Shown here one piece after another: positions 1 through 9,225 of a stretch of DNA of 64,000 bases (positions are counted from its first letter, which is position 1; each line of letters opens with the position of its first letter). Under the pieces are notes generated by a model, which worked only from the letters and a program-made list of their open reading frames with translations, was not told the DNA's origin and ran no database searches. The position numbers and the translations under genes were made by a program. The stretch lies in NCBI RefSeq assembly GCF_009733815.1, contig NZ_WNXY01000014.1, positions 1-64,000 on the forward strand. The letters run 5' to 3'. This stretch comes from Pseudactinotalea suaedae (GTDB lineage Bacteria; Actinomycetota; Actinomycetes; Actinomycetales; Beutenbergiaceae).

Positions 1-12
1 CGGGGCGTTAGC

Positions 13-97
13 GTGAGACATCGAGGGGTAGGTCCTTCAAGCAGAACGGTCGTAGAGGTACTTCCATCCTGCCGCCGGGACCTACCCCTCGCTCACA
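13..97. repeat. Long-looped inverted repeat
   Basis: The arm at 22-35 (CGAGGGGTAGGTCC) is matched exactly by its reverse complement at 79-92. A further 5 bp (GTGAG, 13-17, against CTCAC, 93-97) pair outside it, with a 4-nt bulge on the left. The loop is about 43 nt. No gene is recognised in 1-357, the region downstream of the LacI-type gene. The repeat could be a terminator-like structure, a REP-like palindrome or the end of a small mobile element; the sequence does not decide. Confidence 0.55.
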
Positions 98-243
98 CCC
101 CCGTCACCAACCTCATGAGACGCAACAGCTAAGTCACCGACACCTGTGGGAAGTGGCAGCTGTCTCACGGGAAGCAGGCGGTGGTGCCTCAGCGACCACC
201 CAGCTGGAGCGGCGGTGACCTACCGCCCACGTGGCGCTCGCGC

Positions 244-336
244 TTGGGCCCTATCTCACCGGCGTGCGCCGGAGGTGGGCGCTATCTCACCGCCACCTGC
301 GGGACGTGGGCGCTACCTCACCGGCAGGCGAGGCAG
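244..336. repeat. Three tandem 31-bp repeats downstream of lacI-type gene
   Basis: Three copies begin at 244, 275 and 306, a strict 31-bp period. Each starts with a conserved core close to GTGGGCGCTATCTCACC and ends with a more variable GC-rich half. A related inverted core (GGTGACCTACCGCCCAC) is at about 213-229 and a degenerate direct copy at about 153-170. There are no spacers of unrelated sequence, so this is not a CRISPR array. It is probably a REP-type intergenic repeat family. Nothing else is recognised in the first 357 bases. Confidence 0.55.
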
Positions 337-357
337 CGGCGCGGTGGTGAAGGGTGG

Positions 358-1392
358 TCAGTGCTGCCGGTCGGCGGGGATGCTGGAGGAGCGGACCACG
401 AGCTCGGTCGAGAGCGTCACCGCGGCCGGCACCTGGTCGCCGTCGAGCAGCCCGAGCAGCAGCCCCACCGCCTGCCGTGCCATCGGCACGATCGGGTTCA
501 CGATGGTCGTCAGCGCCGGTGTCGCCTCGACGGCCGCGTCGGTGTTGTCGAACCCGACGACGGAGACGTCGTCCGGGACCGATCGCCCGTGCCGGCGCAG
601 CGTCTCGAGCGCGGCGACCGCCATCACGTCCGAGGCGACGAACACGCCGTCGAGGTCCGGGTGGTTCGCCAGCAGCTCCGCCATCGCGGCAGCGCCGGCG
701 GCCGCGCTGAAGTCGCCGTGCACCACGGCGTCGTCGGGCAGCCCCGCCGCACGCAGCTCGCGGCGCCAGCCGGTCAACCGATCGGCACCGGCGACCATGT
801 CGGAGGGTCCGGCGATCGTGGCGATCCGGGTACGGCCCTGCTCCACCAGGTGCTTCACCGCGAGCGCGGCTCCGTGCACGTTGTCCACGTCGACGTAGGG
901 CATGCCCGCCATCGGTGCGAACGGGCGGCCCAGGAACACCATGGGCAGTCCGGCTGCCTGCGCGGTGCGCCAGAACTCGTCCCGCCGGTGGTGAGAGGTG
1001 ATGATCGCGCCATCGGTGTGGCCGCCGCGCAGGTACTTGCTCAGGCGGCCGTCGCCGTCGTCGGGTTGGCCCATCACGAGCACCATCTGGAGGTCGGTGC
1101 GGGACAGTGCTGTGGCGATGCCGTGCAGAGTGCCGGCGAAGAACGGGTCGGAGAAGACCCGTGCGTCGGACTCGGGGATGACGACCGCGATCGAGTCCGC
1201 CTGCCGCGTCACGAGCGAGCGGGCTGCCCGGTTCGGTGCGTACCCGAGCGCCTCGATCGCGGCCAGCACGCGCTCGCGGGCGCTCGCGGAGACCCGGGGG
1301 TCGGCGTTGACGACCCGCGACACCGTGGCCCGGGAGACGTCGGCCTCGGCTGCGACGTCCTCGAGGGTAGGTGCGCTTCGACGCTTGTTCAC
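358..1392 (-). CDS. LacI/GalR-family transcriptional regulator
   Basis: A DNA-binding regulator of about 344 residues, expected to repress sugar-uptake or catabolic genes until its effector binds. The N-terminal LacI helix-turn-helix is at residues 9-29 (TLEDVAAEADVSRATVSRVVN is its core), followed by the hinge helix and a periplasmic-binding-protein-like sensor (Peripla_BP_3 type) to the end. The GTG start at 1392 is preferred over ATG codons further upstream because GAGGG lies at the right distance before it and the HTH then begins near residue 9, the normal place. No sugar transporter or glycosidase is adjacent, so the effector cannot be inferred. It is divergent from the large surface-protein gene across about 270 bp that hold no other gene; control of that gene is possible but unsupported. 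Confidence 0.9.
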   Translation of the reverse strand: MNKRRSAPTLEDVAAEADVSRATVSRVVNADPRVSASARERVLAAIEALGYAPNRAARSLVTRQADSIAVVIPESDARVFSDPFFAGTLHGIATALSRTDLQMVLVMGQPDDGDGRLSKYLRGGHTDGAIITSHHRRDEFWRTAQAAGLPMVFLGRPFAPMAGMPYVDVDNVHGAALAVKHLVEQGRTRIATIAGPSDMVAGADRLTGWRRELRAAGLPDDAVVHGDFSAAAGAAAMAELLANHPDLDGVFVASDVMAVAALETLRRHGRSVPDDVSVVGFDNTDAAVEATPALTTIVNPIVPMARQAVGLLLGLLDGDQVPAAVTLSTELVVRSSSIPADRQH

Positions 1393-1662
1393 GCCACTGC
1401 CCTCTCGTCGGTCCAGCGCAACATTAGTGCTGTCGGGTGCGTCAGCGACGGCGCGAGTCGGACTGTCCGAAATGGCGCGATGCGCATTCATCACCCTGCG
1501 CTCACCCTGAAATCACCCTAAGAATACGGGGTATTTGCCAGCGATCAGCAATTTGTCAACAGAGCCCCTAGTGCAGGCGACTGGCCTGGTGGTACTACTT
1601 CTTGTGACGGGGGGGCCCGCTTCGGGGAGCACCACCGGTATGACTCATCAGTGGTGCCATGA

Positions 1663-4600
1663 ATGCGGGGAAGCATGAATATCGGTAATGGGTCGAGGTC
1701 GCCTTTCGGGCGGCTTCACAACGTGGGCGCGAGATCTGAACGGAGTGGCTCAGGTCAGCGCACATCTGTCGGGCTGGCCACCGCCACCACCAGCGCGTCG
1801 CTGGCACGGATCGCGATGGTCTTCGCGGTTCTGCTCGCCCTGCTGGCGAGCATGACGGTCATGACAGCACCGCTGGCCTTCGGAGCCGTCTCCGAAGACG
1901 CCACGACCGAGACCGGCGACGCTGCCGAGACCGGCGACGCTGCCGAGACCGGCGAGATTTCCGAGACCTCGGAGGCCGCCGAGACCGCCGAAGAGGGCGC
2001 GGACGAGACTGTCACCGAGGACGCCCAGGAGGATGGCGAGCAGTCGACGCCGCCGGCGGGCGACGAGGCGGGGTCGAGCGACGACACCACCACGGAGCAG
2101 GCGACAAGCCAGGACGAGTCGTCTGGCTCGGAGACGCCCGAGGTGGCGAGCTCCGCCGTCGCACCGCAGGCCGTTGGCGATGTCCAGATCTTGGCTGCAG
2201 CACCGGTGTACGAGATCGAGGGCGCGTGGGTCAGCCCACCCGCCACGATCGCCCGCGGCAACCCTGTGGTGGCTGAGTGGCGGATCAACGTCAACGACGC
2301 CAACACCCCGCCGAGCAACGAGCCGATCGACGACGTCACTGCGACGTTCACGCTCGGCACTGCCGTCTTCGACGAGATCCCGGACATCTGCCTGGTCACC
2401 GATGTCACCACGCCCTCGAGCATCTCCGAGGACGGCACGACGCTGACCTGCAACTTCGGCCCTGTGGTCACGGGTACCGCGCTGGTCCTCCAGGCGGCGG
2501 TGATCGCCAACGGGATCACCGGCGAGGAGATCTCGATGGAGGGCACGAGCCCCGGTGGTGAGACCGTGGCACTGCCGCGCATCCCGATCGTGAACACCTT
2601 CGCGATGGACATGCACTACGGCGGCAACACGAACGGCTACCGGTGGGACGACGCGACCGACCCCACCTACGTCGACCTCGACCTCGAGTGGTCGCTTCGC
2701 CTGGGTGTCGGTTCGGATCCGGGCCCGGACGAGGTCACCTACCAGATCCAGGTGGTCTCGAACACCGGGGCCAACGTCGACGCGGGACCGCACTACGACC
2801 AGCCGACCAACATCGGCTGCACACCTTTCGACTACGGGCGCGCTGACGGCCACCCCTGGTCGGAGCTGCCCGGCTACCCAGCGGAGCAGCAGACCTCGTT
2901 CGTCGACGAGTGCATCCTGACCGAGACCGGCACACCCGGCGTGTTCAATCTGACGCTGAGCGGCATCAACTACGACCTGGCGACCGTGCCGAGCCACGAC
3001 TCGAGCTCAGTGAACGGCACCGGCAACCCGCTGCCGCTGGACTGGGACTACGTGGCTAGCGGATCGCTGTACTTCCGCGTATACACCGCTCAGTCCGGGT
3101 CGGTCACCCTGACGACGAACGCCCCGACCTACACGTCGCCGACAGGTCTGCAGTCCATCGACCTCGGCGGTAACAACAGCACCAACAAGACCTACGTCTT
3201 GCCGGGCGGCTGGGCTGCGCCCTGGTTCCGCGCCCTCACCGGGTCAGGTGGTAGCAACTGGGATGACACCTACCGCGTCTCGCCCGGCACCGTGCTGATG
3301 CAGTACATCAACGTCGTCGGCGGCCCGCTTGCCGCCGCCCCGACCAGCATGTGGGGGGACTGTCAGGTCCTCGACACGAGGTATGTCACCTACGTCCCGG
3401 TGCCTGAGGGCCAGCTAGGGGAGATCGTCGGCTTCGACCAGAGCGGCGAGGGATCATCGGGCGAGGTGGAGAACCCGCCAGCGCTCGAGTACTACGTCGG
3501 CACCAACGCGTTGGTGGATCCGAGCAGTCCGCAGTACAACCCCGATCAGTTCGACTGCGGCATCGCGGACGGTTCCTGGACCACCACACGGCCGACCGAT
3601 CTGACGACGATCAAGGCGGTGCGGTTCACGCATACGCACTCCTTCTATGCCGAGTCAGGTTGGGACGGCCTGCAGCTGCGTACCTACGTCCAGCTCCACG
3701 ACGACGTTCCGGTCGGCCAGGACGTGTGGATGTTCGGTTCTGCCCTGTGGAACGGCGCATGGACCGGACCGGAGCGGGCCGACGCCAGGGTCGCGACGCC
3801 CGACGCGCGCTACCCGAACACCAACGGACGCCGGGACATCGTCCGCATCTCCACGGCGGTGCCGCACATCACCAAGGAGGCGGCAGCGTCGACTGTGACG
3901 CCTGGTGTGCCGGCGGACTTCACGCTGACGTACTCGGCCAACGGCTCCGGGATCATCCCGGAGACGGTGGACGACTACGAGATCGTGGACACGTTGCCGC
4001 TGGGGATGACGTACGAGCCCGGTTCGGCGTCTCCTGAGCCGGTGGTGACGGTTGACCTCCAGGGACGCCAGGTGCTGACCTGGACACTCGACGGGGTTCC
4101 CACCAACACCCCGAACGAGCTCACGTACCAAGCGGTCGCGGACTCGAGCGTGGCGGCGGGAACGCAGCTGACGAACACCGCGGTGTCCTCCTACGGCGGC
4201 AACTCGGCGTCACCGGTCACGGAGACGGTCACGACGGCCACCAACGGCTACACCACGATCCTCAAGACCGCGGATGTGGAGTTCATCCCGAACCAGAACG
4301 GTGACGGGGTGGGCACCGGTTCGTGGACGGTGGAGATCGAGTCGCGCGACCCGCAGCCGCAGGCGTTCACCGACACGATCGACATCCTCCCGTACGTCGG
4401 TGACCAGCGCGGGACGTCCTTCTCGGGCAGCTACACGCTCGACGAGGTCGTTCTGAACGACGGCGGAACGGTCTACTACACCGATGCCGCGCCGGCTGAT
4501 CTGAGCGATGACCCGGCGGATCCGTCCAACGGCACCGCGGGCGACATCACGGGCAACACGGTGAACTGGTCGACCGAGCGTCCTGAGAACCCGACGGCGA

Positions 4601-6450
4601 TCCGTGTGATCGGCGGCGAGCTCATCAGCGGCGGGTCGTTCTCCTTCCAGGTGGTCATCACCACGGACGGGGCCCAGCCGCAGGACGTCTACGTCAACCA
4701 GGCACAGGCTCGCGCCGAGCACACCGACCTGGTGATGCGCACGTCGGCCTCGCTGGTGGTCACCGACTACGTGGTCGCGAAGTCCTCGGACCCCGAGTCG
4801 GGCTCGACCGTGGAGCCGGGCGACACGATCACCTACACGGTGCTGGTGACCCAGCAGGGTCCGGTCCCGGCCGGCGCCTGGTTCACCGATGACCTGTCCG
4901 CAGTCCTGGATGACGCCGTCTACAACGACGACGTCACCGCCGACATCGGCACGGTGAGTGTCGAGGACGGCCTCCTTTCATGGGAGGGCGTGGTCCCGGT
5001 CGGAGAGGTGGCCACGATCACCTACTCGGTGGACGTCAAGGACGTGCCTGGTCTGCAGGCCGACGGCGACACGTACATCACGAACGTGGTGACGTCGCCC
5101 GGATGCCAGGGTGAGTGCACGACCGAGCACATGGTCGGGTACTTCGAGTTCTCGAAGACCTCGGAGGCTGCACCGGGTTCGACGGTGCAGGTCGGTGAGG
5201 TGATCACCTACACCGTTCTCGTCGAGCAGGTCGGCGAGGGTGCTGTGGCCGGTGCGTCCGTCACGGACGACCTGACCGCGGTGCTGGACGACGCGACCTG
5301 GAACGGCGATGTCGTCGCCAGTGCGGGTGAGGTGTCCTTCGCGGAGCCGACCCTGTCCTGGTCCGGCGACCTGGCCGTGGGCGAGGTGGTCACGCTGACG
5401 TACACGGTGACGGTCACCGCCGCCGGCGAGGGTGATGACCAGCTGATGAACGTGGTCACCACCGAGGACGACCGGGGAGCATGCATCCCGGCACCGGACG
5501 AGAACGCCGACTGCACCACGAGTCACCAGGTCGGTGACTACGAGGTCGTGAAGACCTCCGACCCGGTCTCGGGATCCGAGGTGCAGGTGGGCGATGTCAT
5601 CGAGTACACCGTGACTGTCAACCACATCGGTGTCGCGCCGGTCGCGGAGGCCACGCTCGAGGACGACCTGACCGACGTGCTGGACGACGCGACCTGGAAC
5701 GACGACCTCGCGGCTTCGGCCGGTGAGGCGGCGTACGGGGAGCCGACCCTGACATGGTCCGGTCCGCTGGAGCTGGGTGAGGAGGTCACGTTGACCTACT
5801 CGGTCACGGTCACCGCTGCTGGTGACCGGCACCTCGTCAACGTCGTGACGACTCCGGGGGAGTGCATCCCGGCCGAGGGTCAGGACGAGGCGTGCACCAC
5901 CGAGCACTTCAACGGCGCCTACGTCTTCTCCAAGACCTCCGACCCCGAGTCCGGGTCTCAGGTCGTGGCAGGCGATGTGGTCACCTACACGGTGGTGGTC
6001 GAGCACGTCGGCAGCGCCGCCGTGCAGGACGCGGTCGTGGTCGACGACCTGTCCGGGGTGCTGGGTGCGGCAGACTGGAACGATGACGCCGCCACCACCT
6101 CCGGCGACGTGGCCAGGGCCGGCAACGAGCTGACCTGGACCGGTGACCTCGAGGTGGATCAGGTCGTGACCATCACGTACTCGGTGACCGTGGGCGAACG
6201 GCCCGACGCCACCCTGTACAACCAGGTCACCAGCCCCGACGACCGGGCGCTGTGCGTCCCGGCCGCCGACGGCAACCCGGACTGCGCCACCGAGCACCGC
6301 ACGGCTTCCGCGGCGAGCACGGCCCTGCCGAACACCGGGACGGAGGGCATGATCACCCTCGCTCTGGGCGGCGGCATCCTCACCCTCCTGGGAGCGGCCT
6401 TGCTCCTGGGCCTGGCACGCCGCAAGCAGCAGCCAGTCATGACCGCCTGA
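1663..6450 (+). CDS. LPNTG-anchored surface protein with DUF11-type repeats
   Basis: A large secreted, wall-anchored protein of up to 1595 residues. A hydrophobic signal segment at about 48-75 ends in AFGA. It is followed by an acidic low-complexity stretch (repeated ETGDAA units, residues 80-125) and beta-rich domains to about 1035. Four DUF11-type repeats of 125-130 residues then begin near 1037, 1161, 1293 and 1420, each with a (K)TS/SDPxSGSxVxxGDxIxYTV opening and a Cys-rich junction (GECxP...CTTEH). The end is a textbook sortase signal: LPNTG at 1555-1559, a hydrophobic helix and RRK. ATG at 1663 or 1675 may be the start; the latter has GGGGA just upstream. Such proteins are usually adhesins or pilus-like tip or shaft proteins. 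No sortase or pilin partner lies nearby, so its ligand is unknown. Confidence 0.88.
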   Translation: MRGSMNIGNGSRSPFGRLHNVGARSERSGSGQRTSVGLATATTSASLARIAMVFAVLLALLASMTVMTAPLAFGAVSEDATTETGDAAETGDAAETGEISETSEAAETAEEGADETVTEDAQEDGEQSTPPAGDEAGSSDDTTTEQATSQDESSGSETPEVASSAVAPQAVGDVQILAAAPVYEIEGAWVSPPATIARGNPVVAEWRINVNDANTPPSNEPIDDVTATFTLGTAVFDEIPDICLVTDVTTPSSISEDGTTLTCNFGPVVTGTALVLQAAVIANGITGEEISMEGTSPGGETVALPRIPIVNTFAMDMHYGGNTNGYRWDDATDPTYVDLDLEWSLRLGVGSDPGPDEVTYQIQVVSNTGANVDAGPHYDQPTNIGCTPFDYGRADGHPWSELPGYPAEQQTSFVDECILTETGTPGVFNLTLSGINYDLATVPSHDSSSVNGTGNPLPLDWDYVASGSLYFRVYTAQSGSVTLTTNAPTYTSPTGLQSIDLGGNNSTNKTYVLPGGWAAPWFRALTGSGGSNWDDTYRVSPGTVLMQYINVVGGPLAAAPTSMWGDCQVLDTRYVTYVPVPEGQLGEIVGFDQSGEGSSGEVENPPALEYYVGTNALVDPSSPQYNPDQFDCGIADGSWTTTRPTDLTTIKAVRFTHTHSFYAESGWDGLQLRTYVQLHDDVPVGQDVWMFGSALWNGAWTGPERADARVATPDARYPNTNGRRDIVRISTAVPHITKEAAASTVTPGVPADFTLTYSANGSGIIPETVDDYEIVDTLPLGMTYEPGSASPEPVVTVDLQGRQVLTWTLDGVPTNTPNELTYQAVADSSVAAGTQLTNTAVSSYGGNSASPVTETVTTATNGYTTILKTADVEFIPNQNGDGVGTGSWTVEIESRDPQPQAFTDTIDILPYVGDQRGTSFSGSYTLDEVVLNDGGTVYYTDAAPADLSDDPADPSNGTAGDITGNTVNWSTERPENPTAIRVIGGELISGGSFSFQVVITTDGAQPQDVYVNQAQARAEHTDLVMRTSASLVVTDYVVAKSSDPESGSTVEPGDTITYTVLVTQQGPVPAGAWFTDDLSAVLDDAVYNDDVTADIGTVSVEDGLLSWEGVVPVGEVATITYSVDVKDVPGLQADGDTYITNVVTSPGCQGECTTEHMVGYFEFSKTSEAAPGSTVQVGEVITYTVLVEQVGEGAVAGASVTDDLTAVLDDATWNGDVVASAGEVSFAEPTLSWSGDLAVGEVVTLTYTVTVTAAGEGDDQLMNVVTTEDDRGACIPAPDENADCTTSHQVGDYEVVKTSDPVSGSEVQVGDVIEYTVTVNHIGVAPVAEATLEDDLTDVLDDATWNDDLAASAGEAAYGEPTLTWSGPLELGEEVTLTYSVTVTAAGDRHLVNVVTTPGECIPAEGQDEACTTEHFNGAYVFSKTSDPESGSQVVAGDVVTYTVVVEHVGSAAVQDAVVVDDLSGVLGAADWNDDAATTSGDVARAGNELTWTGDLEVDQVVTITYSVTVGERPDATLYNQVTSPDDRALCVPAADGNPDCATEHRTASAASTALPNTGTEGMITLALGGGILTLLGAALLLGLARRKQQPVMTA

Positions 6451-6464
6451 CGCCATCCCGGCTG

Positions 6465-6500
6465 GTCCCGGGTACCTCTGTCCGCAGAGGTACCCGGGAC
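6465..6500. terminator. Bidirectional hairpin terminator
   Basis: A perfect 16-bp stem (6465-6480 with 6485-6500) closes a TCCG tetraloop. It lies 14 bp after the stop of the surface-protein gene and 33 bp after the stop of the convergent DUF2505 gene, so it can serve both. There is no T-run, as is common in high-GC actinobacteria. Confidence 0.8.
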
Positions 6501-6533
6501 ACAGGCGTCTGGCGAGGTGTGAAGCAGGCTAGG

Positions 6534-7037
6534 TCAGTGCTCCGCGAGCCAGGCGGACCCGACCGCCTGCTCGACGTTCAGCACGCTCTGCACCTGCTGG
6601 ACGGCCTGCTGCTCGATCTTGCGGCCGACGAGGGGCACACGGGCCTCGACCGAGCCCTCGTAGGTCAGCACGGTCTCGCTCGGCCCGACGGCGGCGAGCC
6701 TCACGGTGCCGCTCGCGCTCGCGGGCTTGCCGAGTACCTCGAGCTGGATGGTCCCGTTGCGGGAGCCATCGGCGTCGGAGGCGTCCCACGCCTCGGTCAG
6801 GCGGATCTCGATGGTGCGGCCGATGAGGTTCTGCACCGCGCTCGGCAGGTCGTCGGTGGCCAGGGCGCGCTGGGTGGTCACCGTGAACGCACCATCGGCA
6901 GCCCCTTGGACGTCGACGGCGGAGCTCACCGGCTTGCTCGCGGCCACCTTGCGTTCGACGTAGGCGGGGTCGGCCAGCATCGCGGCGACCTCGCTGGCGG
7001 GGGCGGTGTAGGTGATACGGGCGCTGAACGGGGACAT
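6534..7037 (-). CDS. DUF2505 family protein
   Basis: A 167-residue protein of the actinobacterial DUF2505 family, which has a SRPBCC/START-like helix-grip fold thought to bind a hydrophobic ligand. Family features are visible: an N-terminal MSPFSARITYTAPASEVAAM stretch, a central beta-rich region, and the C-terminal VPLVGRKIEQQ...WLAEH motif. The start is placed at the ATG at 7037, because the family begins at MSPFSA; a longer reading adds only an Arg-rich tail. It has no signal peptide or TM segment, so it is probably cytosolic. It is divergent from pdtaS with only 41 bp between starts. No reaction is known for the family. Confidence 0.85.
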   Translation of the reverse strand: MSPFSARITYTAPASEVAAMLADPAYVERKVAASKPVSSAVDVQGAADGAFTVTTQRALATDDLPSAVQNLIGRTIEIRLTEAWDASDADGSRNGTIQLEVLGKPASASGTVRLAAVGPSETVLTYEGSVEARVPLVGRKIEQQAVQQVQSVLNVEQAVGSAWLAEH

Positions 7038-7065
7038 CGCGTTCTCCAAGGGTCGGCGGCGCACC

Positions 7066-7071
7066 TACGCT
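7066..7071 (+). promoter_or_regulatory. Possible -10 element of a leaderless pdtaS transcript
   Basis: TACGCT lies 7 nt before the GTG at 7079 in the 41-bp divergent gap. This is the spacing expected if transcription starts at the start codon, a common arrangement in actinobacteria. There is no convincing -35 and no Shine-Dalgarno before the GTG. This is inference from spacing only. Confidence 0.3.
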
Positions 7072-7078
7072 ATCCGTC

Positions 7079-8545
7079 GTGTCCACGATGAGCGATCTGA
7101 TCGACTCGCGGGGGAACCTCTCCAGCGCCGACAGCGAGTGGTTGCACCTGCTCGTCGGCGACTGGCAGGTCATCTCCGACCTCGCGTTTGCCGACATGGT
7201 GCTGTGGCTGCCGACCCAGGACGACGACTTCGTCGCGGTCGCGCAGTGCCGCCCCTCGACCGCAGCGACCGTGCACCACGAGGACATCGTCGGGAAGGCG
7301 GCCCCCCGCGGGTTCGTCTCCACGCTGCGCGAGGCGCTGACCGCGCGGCAGCTGGTGCGTGTCGGGGAGGCACGGTGGACCGGCGCCTACGCGATCCGCG
7401 AGGAGGCCATCCCGGTCGTCCGGGCGGGCCGCACCATCGCCGTCATCGCTCGCGAGACGCACCTGGGCGCCAGCCGCACCCCCAGCCGGCTGGAGATCAA
7501 CTACGTCGAGTCCGCCGACGAGCTGTGCGCGATGATCGCGCGCGGCGAGTTCCCGGCGCCGAACGCGGCGACCGGTCCGCGCCGCGGCGCCCCGCGCGTG
7601 GGCGATGGCCTGATCCGCCTCAACAGCGAGGGCGAGGTCCTGTACGCCAGCCCGAACGCTCTGTCGGCGTTCAACCGGCTCGGTGTCTCCGACGAGATCG
7701 TCGGTCGCTCGCTCGCCGAGGTGATCACGCCGCTGATCGAGGACTCCGCCCCGGTGGACGAGTCGATGCCGCTGGTGCTGATGGGGCGGGCGGCCTGGCG
7801 CACCGACCTGGAGTCGCGCGGGGTCTCGCTCTCGTTGCGCGCTCTGCCGGTGACCGAGCACGGCACCCGTATGGGCGCGGTGCTGCTGGTCCGTGACGTC
7901 TCCGAGCTGCGGCGGCGCGAGCGCGAGCTGATGACCAAGGACGCGACGATCCGCGAGATCCACCACCGCGTCAAGAACAACCTGCAGACGGTGGCGGCGC
8001 TGCTGAGGCTGCAGGCCCGGCGCAGCACCTCGCGCGAGGTCCGGGAGGCCCTGGACGGCGCGATGCGGCGGGTCGCGACCATCGCGACCGTGCACGAGGC
8101 GCTGTCCCAGACGATCGACGAGATCGTCGACTTCGACGACGTCTTCGGGCGCGCGCTGCGCCTGGCCGCCGACGTCGCCGCCGTCGACAGCCCCCCGGTC
8201 ACGTTCGTGCGCGAGGGGACCTTCGGCCGCGTCCCGGCCAGCGACGCCACCTCGCTGGCCGTGATCCTGACCGAGCTGGTGACCAACGCCGTCGAGCACG
8301 GTCTGAGCAAGACCGGAGGCACGGTCACGGTGCGCTCGCAGCGCGAGGGCCGCACGCTGGCGGTCCAGGTCATCGACGACGGCGTCGGCGTCGACCCCGC
8401 GTCGATGGACGGGCTCGGCACGCAGATCGTCACCACGCTGGTGGACACGGTCCTGGACGGCTCGATCGAGTGGGCCAGCCGCAGCGGCGGCGGCACCGAG
8501 GTCAAGCTGGAGACCCGCCTGGGTGAGGTCGCCGACCAGGCGTAA
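7079..8545 (+). CDS. pdtaS: PdtaS-type sensor histidine kinase
   Basis: A 488-residue soluble histidine kinase matching mycobacterial PdtaS (Rv3220c) in architecture. It has an N-terminal GAF-like H_kinase_N domain (about 15-160), a PAS domain (about 175-285), a HisKA_2 dimerisation box with IREIHHRVKNNLQTVAALLR (about 290-312, the first H of HHRVKNN being the phospho-acceptor region) and a HATPase domain with ELVTNAVEHG and DDGVGV motifs (about 375-480). There are no membrane segments, so it senses a cytosolic signal. In mycobacteria it phosphorylates the ANTAR RNA-binding regulator PdtaR; that partner is not in this window. GTG at 7079 or ATG at 7088 could be the start. It is divergent from the DUF2505 gene. 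Confidence 0.88.
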   Translation: MSTMSDLIDSRGNLSSADSEWLHLLVGDWQVISDLAFADMVLWLPTQDDDFVAVAQCRPSTAATVHHEDIVGKAAPRGFVSTLREALTARQLVRVGEARWTGAYAIREEAIPVVRAGRTIAVIARETHLGASRTPSRLEINYVESADELCAMIARGEFPAPNAATGPRRGAPRVGDGLIRLNSEGEVLYASPNALSAFNRLGVSDEIVGRSLAEVITPLIEDSAPVDESMPLVLMGRAAWRTDLESRGVSLSLRALPVTEHGTRMGAVLLVRDVSELRRRERELMTKDATIREIHHRVKNNLQTVAALLRLQARRSTSREVREALDGAMRRVATIATVHEALSQTIDEIVDFDDVFGRALRLAADVAAVDSPPVTFVREGTFGRVPASDATSLAVILTELVTNAVEHGLSKTGGTVTVRSQREGRTLAVQVIDDGVGVDPASMDGLGTQIVTTLVDTVLDGSIEWASRSGGGTEVKLETRLGEVADQA

Positions 8546-8635
8546 CCGCCCGACAAGGCGCTTCGCCGTTCCCAGGGCCGTGGAAATGGCGGCGAGGAAC
8601 GTTTGGCCGCAATTCCTCAAAGGGGAACAAAGAAT

Positions 8636-8675
8636 GCCGCCCTGCGCACCCAAGAAATGGGGTGCACAGGGCGGC
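8636..8675. terminator. Bidirectional hairpin terminator between pdtaS and whiB1
   Basis: A 16-bp stem (8636-8651 with 8660-8675, one G-T-type mismatch) around an 8-nt loop, followed by TTT. It sits between two convergent genes and can terminate both. Confidence 0.8.
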
Positions 8676-8692
8676 TTTCGGAATGCTGTGTG

Positions 8693-8941
8693 TCAGCCTG
8701 CGCGGCGGGCGCGAGCGGTGCGACGCTTGAGCGCACGACGCTCGTCCTCGGACATCCCGCCCCAGACGCCTGAGTCCTGACCGGACTCGATCGCCCAGCG
8801 CAGGCATGCGTCAGCGACGTCGCAGCGACGGCAGACAGCCTTGGCCTCTTCGATCTGCACGAGCGCCGGACCGGTGTTCCCGATGGGGAAGAACAGCTCC
8901 GGGTCCTCGGTCAGGCAGGCAGCCTTGTGACGCCAATCCAT
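8693..8941 (-). CDS. whiB1: WhiB1-type iron-sulfur transcription factor
   Basis: An 82-residue Wbl protein. Four cysteines (C9, C37, C40, C46; pattern C-x27-C-x2-C-x5-C) ligate a 4Fe-4S cluster that senses nitric oxide and contacts the sigma-70 factor. The beta-turn GVWGGMSEDERRALKRR and a basic C-terminal tail for DNA binding follow. The N-terminus MDWRHKAACLTEDPELFFP is close to mycobacterial WhiB1, the essential member of the family, which supports this name over WhiB2, WhiB3 or WhiB7. It is a single-gene unit, convergent with pdtaS across a strong hairpin. An untranslated region of about 280 bp lies upstream, shared with the next plus-strand gene. Confidence 0.93.
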   Translation of the reverse strand: MDWRHKAACLTEDPELFFPIGNTGPALVQIEEAKAVCRRCDVADACLRWAIESGQDSGVWGGMSEDERRALKRRTARARRAG

Positions 8942-9225
8942 GTATGAGTCCTCCTAGCGAGCGTGGGCGTACGTGGACGAACAATGAACTACGCTGATTC
9001 CGGCGATACCGGTTGGGCGTGGTCGTCCCGTTGCCCCGAAAATTGACCGATATCTAGTTTCACACGCGCCCAGGCCGGGCACAAGGGGTGTTACCAAACA
9101 GATGTCGGGTTTCGGTGAGACCTCTCTCACGTTGCACTTCGCGTCGGGTTCTGATCCTGCCGGCCTGGTCGACGGCGGCCGGGCACCGTCCGGAGGCGGG
9201 TGCGCCGCAGTCGTAGGCTGAGCGC

